Positions 6,700 through 12,367 of a stretch of DNA of 23,183 nucleotides are shown here, in pieces (the first letter of the stretch is position 1; every line of letters begins with the position of its first letter). Position numbers and translations under genes: made by a program. Where the stretch lies: IMG/VR virus record IMGVR_UViG_3300034407_001878, positions 1 to 23,183 of that record; one strand, 5' to 3'. This DNA is from a virus. The notes beneath the pieces were generated by a model. The model ran no database searches. It had not been told where the DNA came from and saw only the letters and a program-made list of their open reading frames with translations.

Positions 6700-8268
6700 A
6701 TGGTTGAAAAGCAAGTATCTGCACGTGTTCGTGAAGCCCTAGAACGAAAGGTTGAAGAACACAACGAGAAATATGGAGACAGCAAAACCAAACGTGCCAA
6801 TATTCGTATGCTTGAAGCAGTCTTTAGGCGTGGCGTTGGTGCGTATCGAACGAACCCACCGAGCCGAGCGGATAGACCCACCGTCACCGGAGCAGACCAG
6901 TGGGCGTATGCTCGGGTTAATAGTTTCTTGTATGTTCTGAGAACAGGCAGGTTTCGTGGCGGCAAATTCGACCAAGACCTTTTACCCAAAGGTCACCCTC
7001 AATCAACAAAGAAAGCCGTAACCAAAGCAAGTTACAAGCCAACGCAAGGCATGGTTGCGTCAGCCAAACGAGGCTTGGAAATGCGCCGTGAGTTCGGCAG
7101 AGGTGGAACAGCAGTCGGTGTCGCTAGAGCAAGAGACATCGCCAACGGTAAAGAATTATCCGAAGATACTGTTCTCCGTATGCACTCTTTCTTCAGCCGA
7201 CATGCGGTTGATGCACAAGCAGAAGGCTTTGAACGTGGCGAAAAAGGCTACCCATCGGCAGGGAGAGTTGCTCACGAATTGTGGGGAGGGAACAGTGGTC
7301 GCACATGGGCAGAAAAATACAGAAATCAAATTATGAGACAACGGAGTAAAAAAGAAATGTACGAATATGATAAAGCACGCAACGCAATGGACCACTTATT
7401 GATGGCTTACTCGTCAATGATGTCGTATCGGTTCGAAGGCGCACATGAACTGCGAGCCAAAACAATGGAGATCATTCATGGTTTAGAACATCACCTTATG
7501 GAGAATCCGAACCAATCAATGGAAGTTGAGAAACCATACCACGATGATGAAGAAGAAAAAGGTTATGAGGATTACAGCAAAGAAATCGTGATGGAAGATG
7601 GACAATATTGTGTCAGATCAAAAGACGGTACGAGAAACTTCGGTTGTTACATATCTCAAGAACGAGCCGGAGAACGCTTACAGCAGATAGAGTCATTCGC
7701 CAAAATGTTGAAGGAAATGGAGATCGAAGATTTGGAACTTGCGTATGAAGCCACAACCAAAGCATTGAAGAACGACCCAACCAACTTGGTGAAACAATTA
7801 ACCAGTGAAGAAATCTTTGCGCGATTGTCACACCCTACTGCTAAACAAGCAAGTACAGATGTTAGTTTGACCACAGTTCTGAAAGCAGAACAACGGTACA
7901 CGATGGGACCAGTGTATGTACCTAACTTCGAAGATGCACACGGTGAAACTATCGAAGCCGATGAGCTACAGAAAGCCATCTGGGATTGGGTGCGTAAAGG
8001 TGATCGCCGAATCTTTCTACAGCACAGCGATAAAGTAGCCGGAGAAATGGTAGAAGTATTGACATGGCCCATGCCGATTGAAACTTCTTTGATGGTGCCG
8101 AATGAAGGTGTTACCAAGTATCAGTTCCCAGCGGATACACCTTTTATGGGGGTTATCTGGGAAGATTGGGCTTGGAATCTTGTGAAGGCTGGTGAACTGC
8201 GTGGCTATTCGATAGGTGGTCAAGCGTCACGAATTGAGGTTGAACTGCCCGATGAGGTAAGTGTTTGA
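6700..8268 (+). CDS. XkdF-like prohead serine protease with long N-terminal extension
   Basis: The 522-residue protein has two parts. Residues about 395-515 match the XkdF-type prohead protease: MGPVYVPNFEDAHGE, then FLQHSDK (His about 442), GEMVEV, and near the end GELRGYSIGG (Ser about 504). These are the expected His and nucleophilic Ser of the family. Residues 1-300 form an extension with SFLYVLRTGRFRGGKFDQDL, a basic GMVASAKRGLEMRREFGRGG segment, and YPSAGRVAHELWGG. I recognise the extension as a phage-conserved region but cannot name its function. An acidic linker (HDDEEEKGYEDY) precedes DGQYCVRSKDGTRNFGCY. It would cleave the scaffold during head maturation. Unusually, it is a monocistronic leaderless unit after the connectors rather than before the scaffold. 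Confidence 0.8.
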   Translation: MVEKQVSARVREALERKVEEHNEKYGDSKTKRANIRMLEAVFRRGVGAYRTNPPSRADRPTVTGADQWAYARVNSFLYVLRTGRFRGGKFDQDLLPKGHPQSTKKAVTKASYKPTQGMVASAKRGLEMRREFGRGGTAVGVARARDIANGKELSEDTVLRMHSFFSRHAVDAQAEGFERGEKGYPSAGRVAHELWGGNSGRTWAEKYRNQIMRQRSKKEMYEYDKARNAMDHLLMAYSSMMSYRFEGAHELRAKTMEIIHGLEHHLMENPNQSMEVEKPYHDDEEEKGYEDYSKEIVMEDGQYCVRSKDGTRNFGCYISQERAGERLQQIESFAKMLKEMEIEDLELAYEATTKALKNDPTNLVKQLTSEEIFARLSHPTAKQASTDVSLTTVLKAEQRYTMGPVYVPNFEDAHGETIEADELQKAIWDWVRKGDRRIFLQHSDKVAGEMVEVLTWPMPIETSLMVPNEGVTKYQFPADTPFMGVIWEDWAWNLVKAGELRGYSIGGQASRIEVELPDEVSV

Positions 8269-8274
8269 GAACAT

Positions 8275-8311
8275 AAAGAAACCCCCCACCGAAGTGAGGG
8301 GTCGCTTTGTT
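8275..8311. terminator. Bidirectional terminator after protease gene
   Basis: ACCCCCCAC (8281-8289) and GTGAGGGGT (8294-8302) pair around a CGAA loop with one mismatch. GAAAGAAA lies on one side and CGCTTTGTTT on the other. The gene ends 8268 (+) and 8312 (-) converge on it. It shares CACCGAAGTGAGGG with the terminator at 15431. Confidence 0.8.
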
Positions 8312-8464
8312 TCAGGCTGTCTTTATGTCTCTGACAGTTTCAGGGCTTATGTTTATCTCAAAGCAACCTTCATCTGTTTCTATTGTTAGCCTTACACTTT
8401 CATCTTCCATCTTTCGGATGAATGAGTCATGTTCTTCTGTGTTTAGTTTAATTGGCTTGTTCAT
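8312..8464 (-). CDS. Small hypothetical early protein (50 aa)
   Basis: This short ORF reads MNKPIKLNTEEHDSFIRKME and continues to a TGA at 8312. It has a good ribosome site (AAGGAAA) and begins 9 nt after the stop of the upstream gene at 8474, so the two form an operon under early promoter copy 3. The sequence is acidic and appears to form an alpha-beta unit: RLTIETDEGCFEINISPETV. The pattern 'V.hDE.....hsI..E....I' also appears at the ends of the proteins at 8474 and 6219. No family was recognised. The tight spacing, ribosome site and terminator directly after the stop support it as real. Confidence 0.75.
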   Translation of the reverse strand: MNKPIKLNTEEHDSFIRKMEDESVRLTIETDEGCFEINISPETVRDIKTA

Positions 8465-8473
8465 TATTTTTCC

Positions 8474-8764
8474 TTAGCTTTCTGCTGGTCGGGAGTAACC
8501 GCCATCTTTCTTGATGGCTTTGTCAAGTTTTACAATTTCAGCAATCATTTCTGCATTAAGCGTGATATCTAAAATTCCGCCGTCCCACTCGTCTTGTATT
8601 ACTACGTGGATTTCGGTTGGAATTTCTTGGCAGTATTCCCTACCTTCAGTTGCACTGATGTATGTGTGATATCGTTCGAAGATGCTCCGAACTTTGCGTG
8701 ATTCGGCAGACTTTCTCATTAATCTACGATATTTCCGTGTTTGTGTTTCTCTAAATTTACTCAT
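8474..8764 (-). CDS. Hypothetical early phage protein
   Basis: No family was recognised. The 96-residue product has a strongly basic N-terminus (MSKFRETQTRKYRRLMRK) that could touch nucleic acid. Its C-terminal half includes IHVVIQDEWDGGILDITLNA, echoing the NLVITEDEWD segment of the protein at 6219. The start at 8764 follows ACGAAAGGACAAATTCC. An in-frame ATG at 8800, at the predicted transcription start, would add MEQTLNNERTNS. It is first in a two-gene early operon with 8312-8464. DNA or RNA binding is a guess from charge only. Confidence 0.72.
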   Translation of the reverse strand: MSKFRETQTRKYRRLMRKSAESRKVRSIFERYHTYISATEGREYCQEIPTEIHVVIQDEWDGGILDITLNAEMIAEIVKLDKAIKKDGGYSRPAES

Positions 8765-8846
8765 GGAATTTGTCCTTTCGTTGTTTAGTGTTTGTTCCAT
8801 ATGTATAACCTATCAGGACTTTTGGTAAAAGTAAACATTATCTTAC
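8765..8846 (-). promoter_or_regulatory. Early promoter and leader copy 3
   Basis: The -35 TTTACT is at 8835-8830, with a 17-bp spacer and -10 TAGGTT at 8812-8807. After 6 nt the 36-nt leader begins ATGGAACAAAC at 8800, in frame, with ACGAAAGGA. The dyad GTAA-N8-TTAC is at 8831-8846. Confidence 0.82.
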
Positions 8847-8870
8847 ATATTTCTATATTTTCTTTGTTGC

Positions 8871-8905
8871 TTGAAAACAGCATATTTCTGCCCTATTCTT
8901 TACAT
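8871..8905 (+). promoter_or_regulatory. Late-type leaderless promoter for lysis operon
   Basis: TTGAAA (8871-8876), a 17-bp spacer and TATTCT (8894-8899) are followed by 6 nt and an in-frame GTG at 8906. It supports GTG as the endolysin start, at the predicted +1. It lies back-to-back with early promoter copy 3. Confidence 0.75.
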
Positions 8906-9661
8906 GTGGATAACCTTCCTACAACTAGCAAGCGTGTGCGTGTAGATTTACTGCACCCAACATTCAAGGCACGCCTATCGGCTTTACTGAATAACGAACC
9001 GACAATACAAGGGCGAGCCAAGATAGTTTCCGGTGTGCGTTCTTTCGCCGACCAGTTATATTTCTGGAACGGCTACCAAAATAAACTCAAAGGTAAAGCA
9101 GGGTATGGGCATTTTAATTTAGCGGCGAACCCTCATCGTAAATTTGGCGGTGGTTCTTTTCAAGGGTCATGGCATATGCAACAACCATTCGATAATTATG
9201 GGCACGCTGTTGATATTCGACTATCAGGTGGCTTGACTTGGGCGAAGTTTGTGCCAATCGCAAAAGAATACGGTGTCTGTCAAACAGTTTTCCGACCTCA
9301 ATACGAACCGTGGCACTATCAGTGGCGAAACAGCAACGGTATCTTTCAAGCACCAGCAATGAAAGGCGAAAAGACCGAAACCAAAACAGCGAAGAAACAA
9401 AAGGTTGATCTCAAGGGAGTGGCGGCGGCGCTTGCAACATTAGGTGAGCAAGTAGCCAGAAGACCGTTGCGTAGGGGTAGCCGTAGTTCAGCAGTAAAGG
9501 TTATACAAGAACGACTAGCATCGAAAGGTTATAAGTGCGGATACCCCGATGGTATCTTCGGTAGAAAAACCGACAGAGCGGTGCGAACATATCAACGAGC
9601 CAATGGTTTAGTTGTTGATGGCATTGTAGGGCGTAACACTTGGAACCGTTTACTTAAATAG
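8906..9661 (+). CDS. Endolysin: M15 (VanY-like) peptidase plus peptidoglycan-binding domain
   Basis: The 251-residue protein has an N-terminal zinc peptidase of the M15 D,D-carboxypeptidase/L-alanoyl-D-glutamate type. SGVRSFADQLYFWNGY (about 42-57), NYGHAVDIR (His100, Asp103) and EPWHYQW (His137) give the three zinc ligands. A Lys-rich linker (about 153-170) leads to a PG_binding_1 repeat at 187-250 (SSAVKVIQERLASKGY ... DGIFGRKTDRAV). The enzyme should cleave cross-linking peptides of the host wall. There is no signal peptide, so it needs a holin, and an r1t-like one follows 8 nt downstream. I set the start at GTG 8906, the predicted +1. Longer in-frame starts would run back through the divergent promoter, and the nearby ATG at 8904 is out of frame. 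Confidence 0.88.
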   Translation: MDNLPTTSKRVRVDLLHPTFKARLSALLNNEPTIQGRAKIVSGVRSFADQLYFWNGYQNKLKGKAGYGHFNLAANPHRKFGGGSFQGSWHMQQPFDNYGHAVDIRLSGGLTWAKFVPIAKEYGVCQTVFRPQYEPWHYQWRNSNGIFQAPAMKGEKTETKTAKKQKVDLKGVAAALATLGEQVARRPLRRGSRSSAVKVIQERLASKGYKCGYPDGIFGRKTDRAVRTYQRANGLVVDGIVGRNTWNRLLK

Positions 9662-9668
9662 GAGCAGA

Positions 9669-9944
9669 ATGAGATTAAACAAAGAACAGTTCATGGATAT
9701 TGTTGAAAGGGCTTTGTTCACATATGTGCAAACCTTTCTCGGCTTGTTGAGTGCGTCTGGTTTAGGCGTAGACATGGGTGGGTTATCAACGTTGAAGATG
9801 GCGGCACTCGGTGGATTACCAGCGGCTATATCCGTAATCAAAGGGGCGCTATGTACTCTTGCACCAATCGGTGATGAGACAGCATCCGTAATACGACAGA
9901 AACAACCATTGCCCGAAGACGGCGATGAACTCTTGTACGAATAG
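9669..9944 (+). CDS. r1t-like holin
   Basis: The 91-residue product has two hydrophobic segments, about residues 12-34 (VERALFTYVQTFLGLLSASG) and 42-68 (LSTLKMAALGGLPAAISVIK), and an acidic C-terminal tail. The 'ERA..TF.Q...' start and 'a...a..Aal.a..s.lK' second helix match small r1t-type holins common in actinophages. It follows the endolysin by 8 nt with the ribosome site AGGAG, forming an endolysin-holin pair. It should open the membrane to release the endolysin. The short acidic tail (PLPEDGDELLYE) is in the usual place for a cytoplasmic regulatory tail. Confidence 0.8.
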   Translation: MRLNKEQFMDIVERALFTYVQTFLGLLSASGLGVDMGGLSTLKMAALGGLPAAISVIKGALCTLAPIGDETASVIRQKQPLPEDGDELLYE

Positions 9945-9952
9945 GAGAAGAA

Positions 9953-10264
9953 ATGCCAAACACGAATTTATCAAGAACAAATAACGCTGATGCCAAAGGC
10001 GTTCGAGAATTACAAACAGCATTGAATGAACACGGTGCAAGTTTATATGTTGATGGCAGATTTGCGAGGGGAACCGATCTAGCATTGGCGAAGTTTCAAA
10101 ACGACAATGGGTTAGACGTTACCGGCGTAGCTGATGAAGCAACATGGGCGAAGTTACAGCCTAAGAAAAAAGCACCAGCGAAAAAGAAAACCACAGCGAA
10201 GAAAGCCCCAGCAAAAAAAGCCCCAGCAAAGAAGGCTTCCCCAAAATCGAAAACCAAAAAGTAA
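9953..10264 (+). CDS. Peptidoglycan-binding protein with Lys/Ala-rich tail
   Basis: Residues 14-70 form one PG_binding_1 unit (GVRELQTALNEHG ... VDGRFARGTDLALAKFQNDN), related to the endolysin C-terminus. Residues 71-103 are almost only Lys, Ala, Pro, Thr and Ser (repeats of KKAPA), like histone H1 or HupB tails. No catalytic domain or signal peptide is present. It follows the holin with the ribosome site AGGAG. The basic tail may bind nucleic acid or anionic wall polymers. The zero frame contains C CCA AAA (10240-10246), a classical -1 slippery heptamer, and the -1 frame continues without a stop through the WhiB domain. This ORF may therefore be the short product of a frameshifted gene. Confidence 0.8.
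   Translation: MPNTNLSRTNNADAKGVRELQTALNEHGASLYVDGRFARGTDLALAKFQNDNGLDVTGVADEATWAKLQPKKKAPAKKKTTAKKAPAKKAPAKKASPKSKTKK
10240..10246 (+). promoter_or_regulatory. Candidate -1 ribosomal frameshift site
   Basis: In the frame of the peptidoglycan-binding gene the bases read C CCA AAA, fitting the X XXY YYZ rule. After slippage the reading frame is open from here to the WhiB stop at 10479. A small hairpin (GGCA/TGCC) follows about 31 nt downstream, longer than the usual spacing, so a stimulator is not clear. Confidence 0.45.
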
Positions 10265-10479
10265 TTCTCAAGGACTGGCATTTACTTGCCGCTTGTCGTG
10301 GGTTGCCTACTGAATGGTTTTATCCGATCAACAAAAATAAGGCTGAGATACGCAAAGCTGTTCAAGTTTGTAACCGTTGCGTGGTTCGTCTTGATTGTTT
10401 GAATACTGCAATAGAGAACGGTGAAGAATGGGGGGTATGGGGGGGACTTTCCCCCACCATACGGTTGAAGAACTTTTAG
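10264..10479 (+). CDS. whiB: WhiB-family Fe-S transcription factor without a standard start codon
   Basis: The frame encodes DWHLLAACRG, then VQVCNRCVVRLDC and EEWGVWGGLSPT. Counting from the ATT at 10264, four cysteines at 11, 36, 39 and 45 (C-x24-C-x2-C-x5-C) and a G-V-W-G-G turn at 57-61 identify WhiB, an actinobacterial family that binds a 4Fe-4S cluster and sigma factor. Between the upstream in-frame stop (10162-10164) and the first cysteine there is no ATG, GTG or TTG. Either ATT at 10264, overlapping the previous TAA, is used, or -1 frameshifting in the previous gene produces a fusion. The listed start is the ATT. An assembly error in the A-rich tail is a third possibility. Phage WhiB proteins can interfere with host WhiB function and septation. 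Confidence 0.85.
   Translation: MLKDWHLLAACRGLPTEWFYPINKNKAEIRKAVQVCNRCVVRLDCLNTAIENGEEWGVWGGLSPTIRLKNF
10435..10462. terminator. Stem-loop inside the end of whiB at a convergent junction
   Basis: GTATGGGGGGG pairs with CCCCC and CCATAC with one bulged A and a 5-nt loop. It is the only strong hairpin at the convergent junction of 10479 (+) and 10481 (-), where other junctions have terminators. U-tracts are poor: only CTTTT some 10 nt later on the plus strand. It overlaps the codons of the WhiB G-V-W-G-G turn, so coding constraint may explain part of it. Confidence 0.4.
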
Positions 10480-10480
10480 G

Positions 10481-10942
10481 TTATAGTTCTCCTGCTTTTT
10501 TTAGAATCACTCGTAGGTCTTGTTCTTTGCGAAGATTAGGACCAAACTCGGTGCTCCATTTGTGTAGCGTACTCATTGGCGCTGGGTTTCTTCTTGCGTA
10601 GGAGCTACGTTCACGGTATTTCCAAATGTAATCGTTGAGTGATTCTTCCCTTCTGTGGTTCTCAATTTCTCTGGCTCTTGTTTTCTGTTCTGCTGTGAGT
10701 TTTACTTCCCACCAAGGTACGAAGGTTCTTTCCCTTTCTTCGTATGCTTCGGCTCTTGTAATGTGGTAAGTATCCCAGAAGATGTTTGCTGGTGTTCCTT
10801 TTTGGCTTCGTTCTGGTGATCCTCCGCTGAAGGTGATTCCGGTTTCTTGCTCAAGTTCTAATGCTCTGTCTTGAACTTCATCCGTTGAGGCGAAGGCTCT
10901 CCCTAATCTTTTTGCTTCTTTGATTATTTCTTGTGTGTTCAT
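10481..10942 (-). CDS. Hypothetical early phage protein, charged helical
   Basis: No family was recognised. The 153-residue protein is helical and rich in Glu, Arg and Lys, with a central W-W-E-V-K-L-T-A-E-Q motif and many Arg-Glu pairs (ENHRREESLNDYIWKYRERS). No membrane segment or Cys cluster is present. The ATG at 10942 follows ACGAAAGGA; an in-frame ATG at 10972 on the predicted +1 would add MEQKLTKGKS. It is a single-gene early unit whose stop lies 1 nt from the whiB stop on the opposite strand. Its promoter faces the small-RNA locus rather than a plus-strand gene. Confidence 0.75.
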   Translation of the reverse strand: MNTQEIIKEAKRLGRAFASTDEVQDRALELEQETGITFSGGSPERSQKGTPANIFWDTYHITRAEAYEERERTFVPWWEVKLTAEQKTRAREIENHRREESLNDYIWKYRERSSYARRNPAPMSTLHKWSTEFGPNLRKEQDLRVILKKAGEL

Positions 10943-11018
10943 GGATTTTCCTTTCGTTAGTTTTTGTTCCATAGGTTCACCATAACTGGATTATTTCAGA
11001 AAGTAAACATTATCTTAC
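10943..11018 (-). promoter_or_regulatory. Early promoter and leader copy 4
   Basis: The -35 TTTACT is at 11007-11002, with a 17-bp spacer and -10 TATGGT at 10984-10979. After 6 nt the 30-nt leader begins ATGGAACAAA at 10972, in frame, with ACGAAAGGA. The dyad is at 11003-11018. The upstream transcript terminates 26 nt away at 11044. Confidence 0.85.
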
Positions 11019-11040
11019 ATATTTATTTAATTTCTTTTGA

Positions 11041-11082
11041 AACAAAAAAACCCCTCACCGCCCATGAAAAACGGTGAGGGGT
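11041..11082 (-). terminator. Strong intrinsic terminator of the early operon and small RNA
   Basis: On the minus strand ACCCCTCACCG and its exact complement form an 11-bp stem (11082-11072 with 11060-11050) and an 11-nt loop, then UUUUUUU and GUU. There is no U-tract on the plus strand, so it acts on minus-strand transcripts only. Confidence 0.92.
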
Positions 11083-11169
11083 GGGCGCTAGGGGTTGTAA
11101 ATTTATGGAACAAACTACCCCTAGCTGATGTGACGTAGGTACGAAAGGTAACCCTACGCCACTATGTTC
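11041..11169 (-). ncRNA. Candidate antisense small RNA with two leader-complementary loops
   Basis: Three stem-loops follow each other on the minus strand with 4-nt linkers. Hairpin 1 (11162-11130) has a 10-bp stem with one G-U pair and a 13-nt loop GUUACCUUUCGUA. Hairpin 2 (11125-11087) has a perfect 9-bp stem GCTAGGGGT/ACCCCTAGC and a 21-nt loop starting AGUUUGUUCCAU. Hairpin 3 (11082-11050) is a perfect terminator with a U7 tail. Loop 1 is complementary to ACGAAAGG, the Shine-Dalgarno core of all early leaders, extending to UACGAAAGG in copies 6 and 7. Loop 2 is complementary to the leader 5' end: 12 nt in copy 1, 11 in copies 2, 3 and 8, 10 in copies 4, 6 and 7, and 11 with one G-U in copy 5. 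It could be the processed 3' end of the 13032-11174 operon. Alternatively it starts near 11169 from a TACAAT -10 at 11181-11176 whose -35 is poor. Confidence 0.65.
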
Positions 11170-11173
11170 TTAT

Positions 11174-11650
11174 CTATTGTATCCTAACTGATGGCTTCCC
11201 CCATGTTGTTGCACAATACTCGTCTGTATCCACACCGATTTCTGTGAGGTCTGTCTTGCGCCAGTAACTAACTTTGGCACACTTCTCGATCAGTCTGCGT
11301 ACTGCGGCGGCTTCACTTTCAACCATGAGAACTTCACCAGTTGTTTCATCAACCTTTTTGATTCTCGTATCTTTGGCGATAGCCGAAATCACATTAAATA
11401 CTTCGTCATCATCCCATTTGTTTTTCGCTGAAACTGTTCGAGTGACGTAACCAATACCACCGATTGATAGTTCTTTATTCGGCATGAGTTCTGCGACTCG
11501 TTCGACCACATCTTTTTCCCATTCTCTCATCTCTTTGATTCTGCCTCGGCAGTCTTGAAGTTCTGCTAAGGCTTTTAGTAGATCATTGTATTGGGCTGGG
11601 TTGTTCTCCTTGAACTGGTCGCTGACTTCACAATTAATTGTTTCACTCAT
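11174..11650 (-). CDS. Conserved-looking hypothetical phage protein
   Basis: No family was recognised. The 158-residue protein has a helical N-terminal half (LLKALAELQDCRGRIKEMRE) with coiled-coil character, a middle beta segment around VTRTVSAKNKWDDDEVF, and a C-terminal DDE-rich segment with a conserved-looking WGKPSVRIQ end. Small helical proteins with this layout are common next to phage recombination genes, but I see no catalytic motif. The ATG overlaps the previous TAA (TAATG, 11650). It is the last gene of the early operon that begins at promoter copy 5; the three-hairpin RNA follows 12 nt after its stop. Confidence 0.75.
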   Translation of the reverse strand: MSETINCEVSDQFKENNPAQYNDLLKALAELQDCRGRIKEMREWEKDVVERVAELMPNKELSIGGIGYVTRTVSAKNKWDDDEVFNVISAIAKDTRIKKVDETTGEVLMVESEAAAVRRLIEKCAKVSYWRKTDLTEIGVDTDEYCATTWGKPSVRIQ

Positions 11651-11838
11651 TAAAAAGGGTCCTTCGTGCTTAAGTATTGTTCCATTTGGTTTTCATAATA
11701 CTTCACGAGTGTGACAAGCAGGTCGATATGTACTTGGCATTCATCAACGTTTGTTAAATTTTTTCCATCGGTGTAACCGTAGAGAAATCCTTTGATCTTG
11801 TTCTTTGCTTCTAACTCGGTGATTTCTTTATAACCCAT
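11650..11838 (-). CDS. Small hypothetical early protein (62 aa)
   Basis: No family was recognised. The product is MGYKEITELEAKNKIKGF followed by a helical segment with VHIDLLVTLVKYYENQMEQ. It is soluble and acidic. I chose the ATG at 11838, six nt after GGAG; the codon before it is TTG, which gives a one-residue longer frame. The gene overlaps the 3' end of the winged-helix gene by 11 nt and its stop overlaps the next start as TAATG. The tight overlaps imply translational coupling in the 13032-11174 operon. Confidence 0.7.
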   Translation of the reverse strand: MGYKEITELEAKNKIKGFLYGYTDGKNLTNVDECQVHIDLLVTLVKYYENQMEQYLSTKDPF

Positions 11839-12268
11839 CAAACGCTCCTTCTTGCGCTAGTTGAAAAAGTGTTTTTGGTTTATCAGTGGGTTCGCTCATG
11901 TATCTATCGAAGGCACGAAATGCTTCGAAGTATGCTGGTCCGACTATCTGATAATAGGCTTGTCGCCTACCGTTCTCATCTATAACCATTTTTACTTCGA
12001 TAGGGACTCCGTATTCATCACGAAGTTGTCTTGCTCGTCTAGCACCATCACCGCCGTTGAGTTCACGGCTTAGTCTGTCTCGGCTAACCCAACCATTACC
12101 TATGCGTTTGGCTTTCAGTAGCAGTTCATATATTGTGTTGCACGCTTTTCCCATATCGCCAAGTGATCGAGCCACTTGCTGTTCGTGTCCTGTGCCAGCG
12201 TTGCTTCTGGCTCGTTCATGGTTCGCCAACTTCTTGTAAGGTCGCTGACATGTAGGGCATTTATCCAT
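11828..12268 (-). CDS. Zinc-finger / winged-helix DNA-binding protein
   Basis: The 146-residue protein starts MDKCPTCQRPY, a CxxC half of a zinc knuckle, followed by Lys/His-rich residues that could complete the metal site. Residues 40-105 look like a winged helix: a helical ACNTIYELLLKAKRIGNGWV, then VSRDRLSRELNGGDGARRAR as the likely recognition region, and a beta wing with VPIEVKMVIDENGRRQAYY. This is typical of phage regulators or replication-origin binding proteins; which one cannot be told. Its ribosome site is ACGAAAGGA, the same as in the early leaders, so it may be a target of the small RNA encoded at the end of its own operon. A structured 100-nt spacer precedes it. Confidence 0.7.
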   Translation of the reverse strand: MDKCPTCQRPYKKLANHERARSNAGTGHEQQVARSLGDMGKACNTIYELLLKAKRIGNGWVSRDRLSRELNGGDGARRARQLRDEYGVPIEVKMVIDENGRRQAYYQIVGPAYFEAFRAFDRYMSEPTDKPKTLFQLAQEGAFDGL

Positions 12269-12303
12269 AAGTTTATCCTTTCGTTGTTTTATTTTTATGG
12301 CGT

Positions 12304-12352
12304 GGGCTGTTGAGTCGTGAACTCCGTGCCGGTCCGTTACTCCGGTCAGCCC
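12304..12352 (-). ncRNA. Compact three-way-junction RNA element in a 5' leader
   Basis: Three stems nest in 49 nt: outer GGGCTG/CAGCCC (12304-12309 with 12347-12352), GAGT/ACTC (12312-12315 with 12321-12324) and CCGG/CCGG (12329-12332 with 12342-12345). It lies in the only sizeable gap (12269-12367) within this operon, just before the ribosome site of the winged-helix gene. No known riboswitch or ribozyme core was recognised. The inner stems are short, so the structure is tentative. Confidence 0.4.
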
Positions 12353-12367
12353 TTGTCTTATTGATTT

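Noticed and set aside
8792-8905. Extended N-terminus of the endolysin (hydrophobic, signal-peptide-like)
   Set aside because: The segment is translated early/late promoter DNA shared with other loci. The predicted late promoter ends 6 nt before the GTG at 8906, so the hydrophobic stretch is fortuitous.
10096-10281. Minus-strand Phe/Ala-rich frame (FAGAFFAG repeats)
   Set aside because: It is the reverse complement of the AAG/GCA-rich Lys/Ala tail of the peptidoglycan-binding gene and has no start signals.
11105-11116. Sense-strand ATGGAACAAACT as a plus-strand leader or short peptide gene
   Set aside because: No TAnnnT box lies 6 nt upstream, the frame stops after 7 codons, and the sequence is enclosed in a hairpin. 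Minus-strand transcription is supported by the terminator, so it was read as an antisense loop.
11087-11125. Inverted repeat GCTAGGGGT...ACCCCTAGC as a phage attachment site
   Set aside because: No integrase, excisionase pair or tRNA-like sequence is seen nearby, and the flanking hairpins make an RNA element more likely. It remains possible in principle.
12301-12355. Possible tRNA or hammerhead ribozyme in the structured gap
   Set aside because: There is no 7-bp acceptor stem, T-arm GTTC box or anticodon arm, and neither strand has the conserved hammerhead core.
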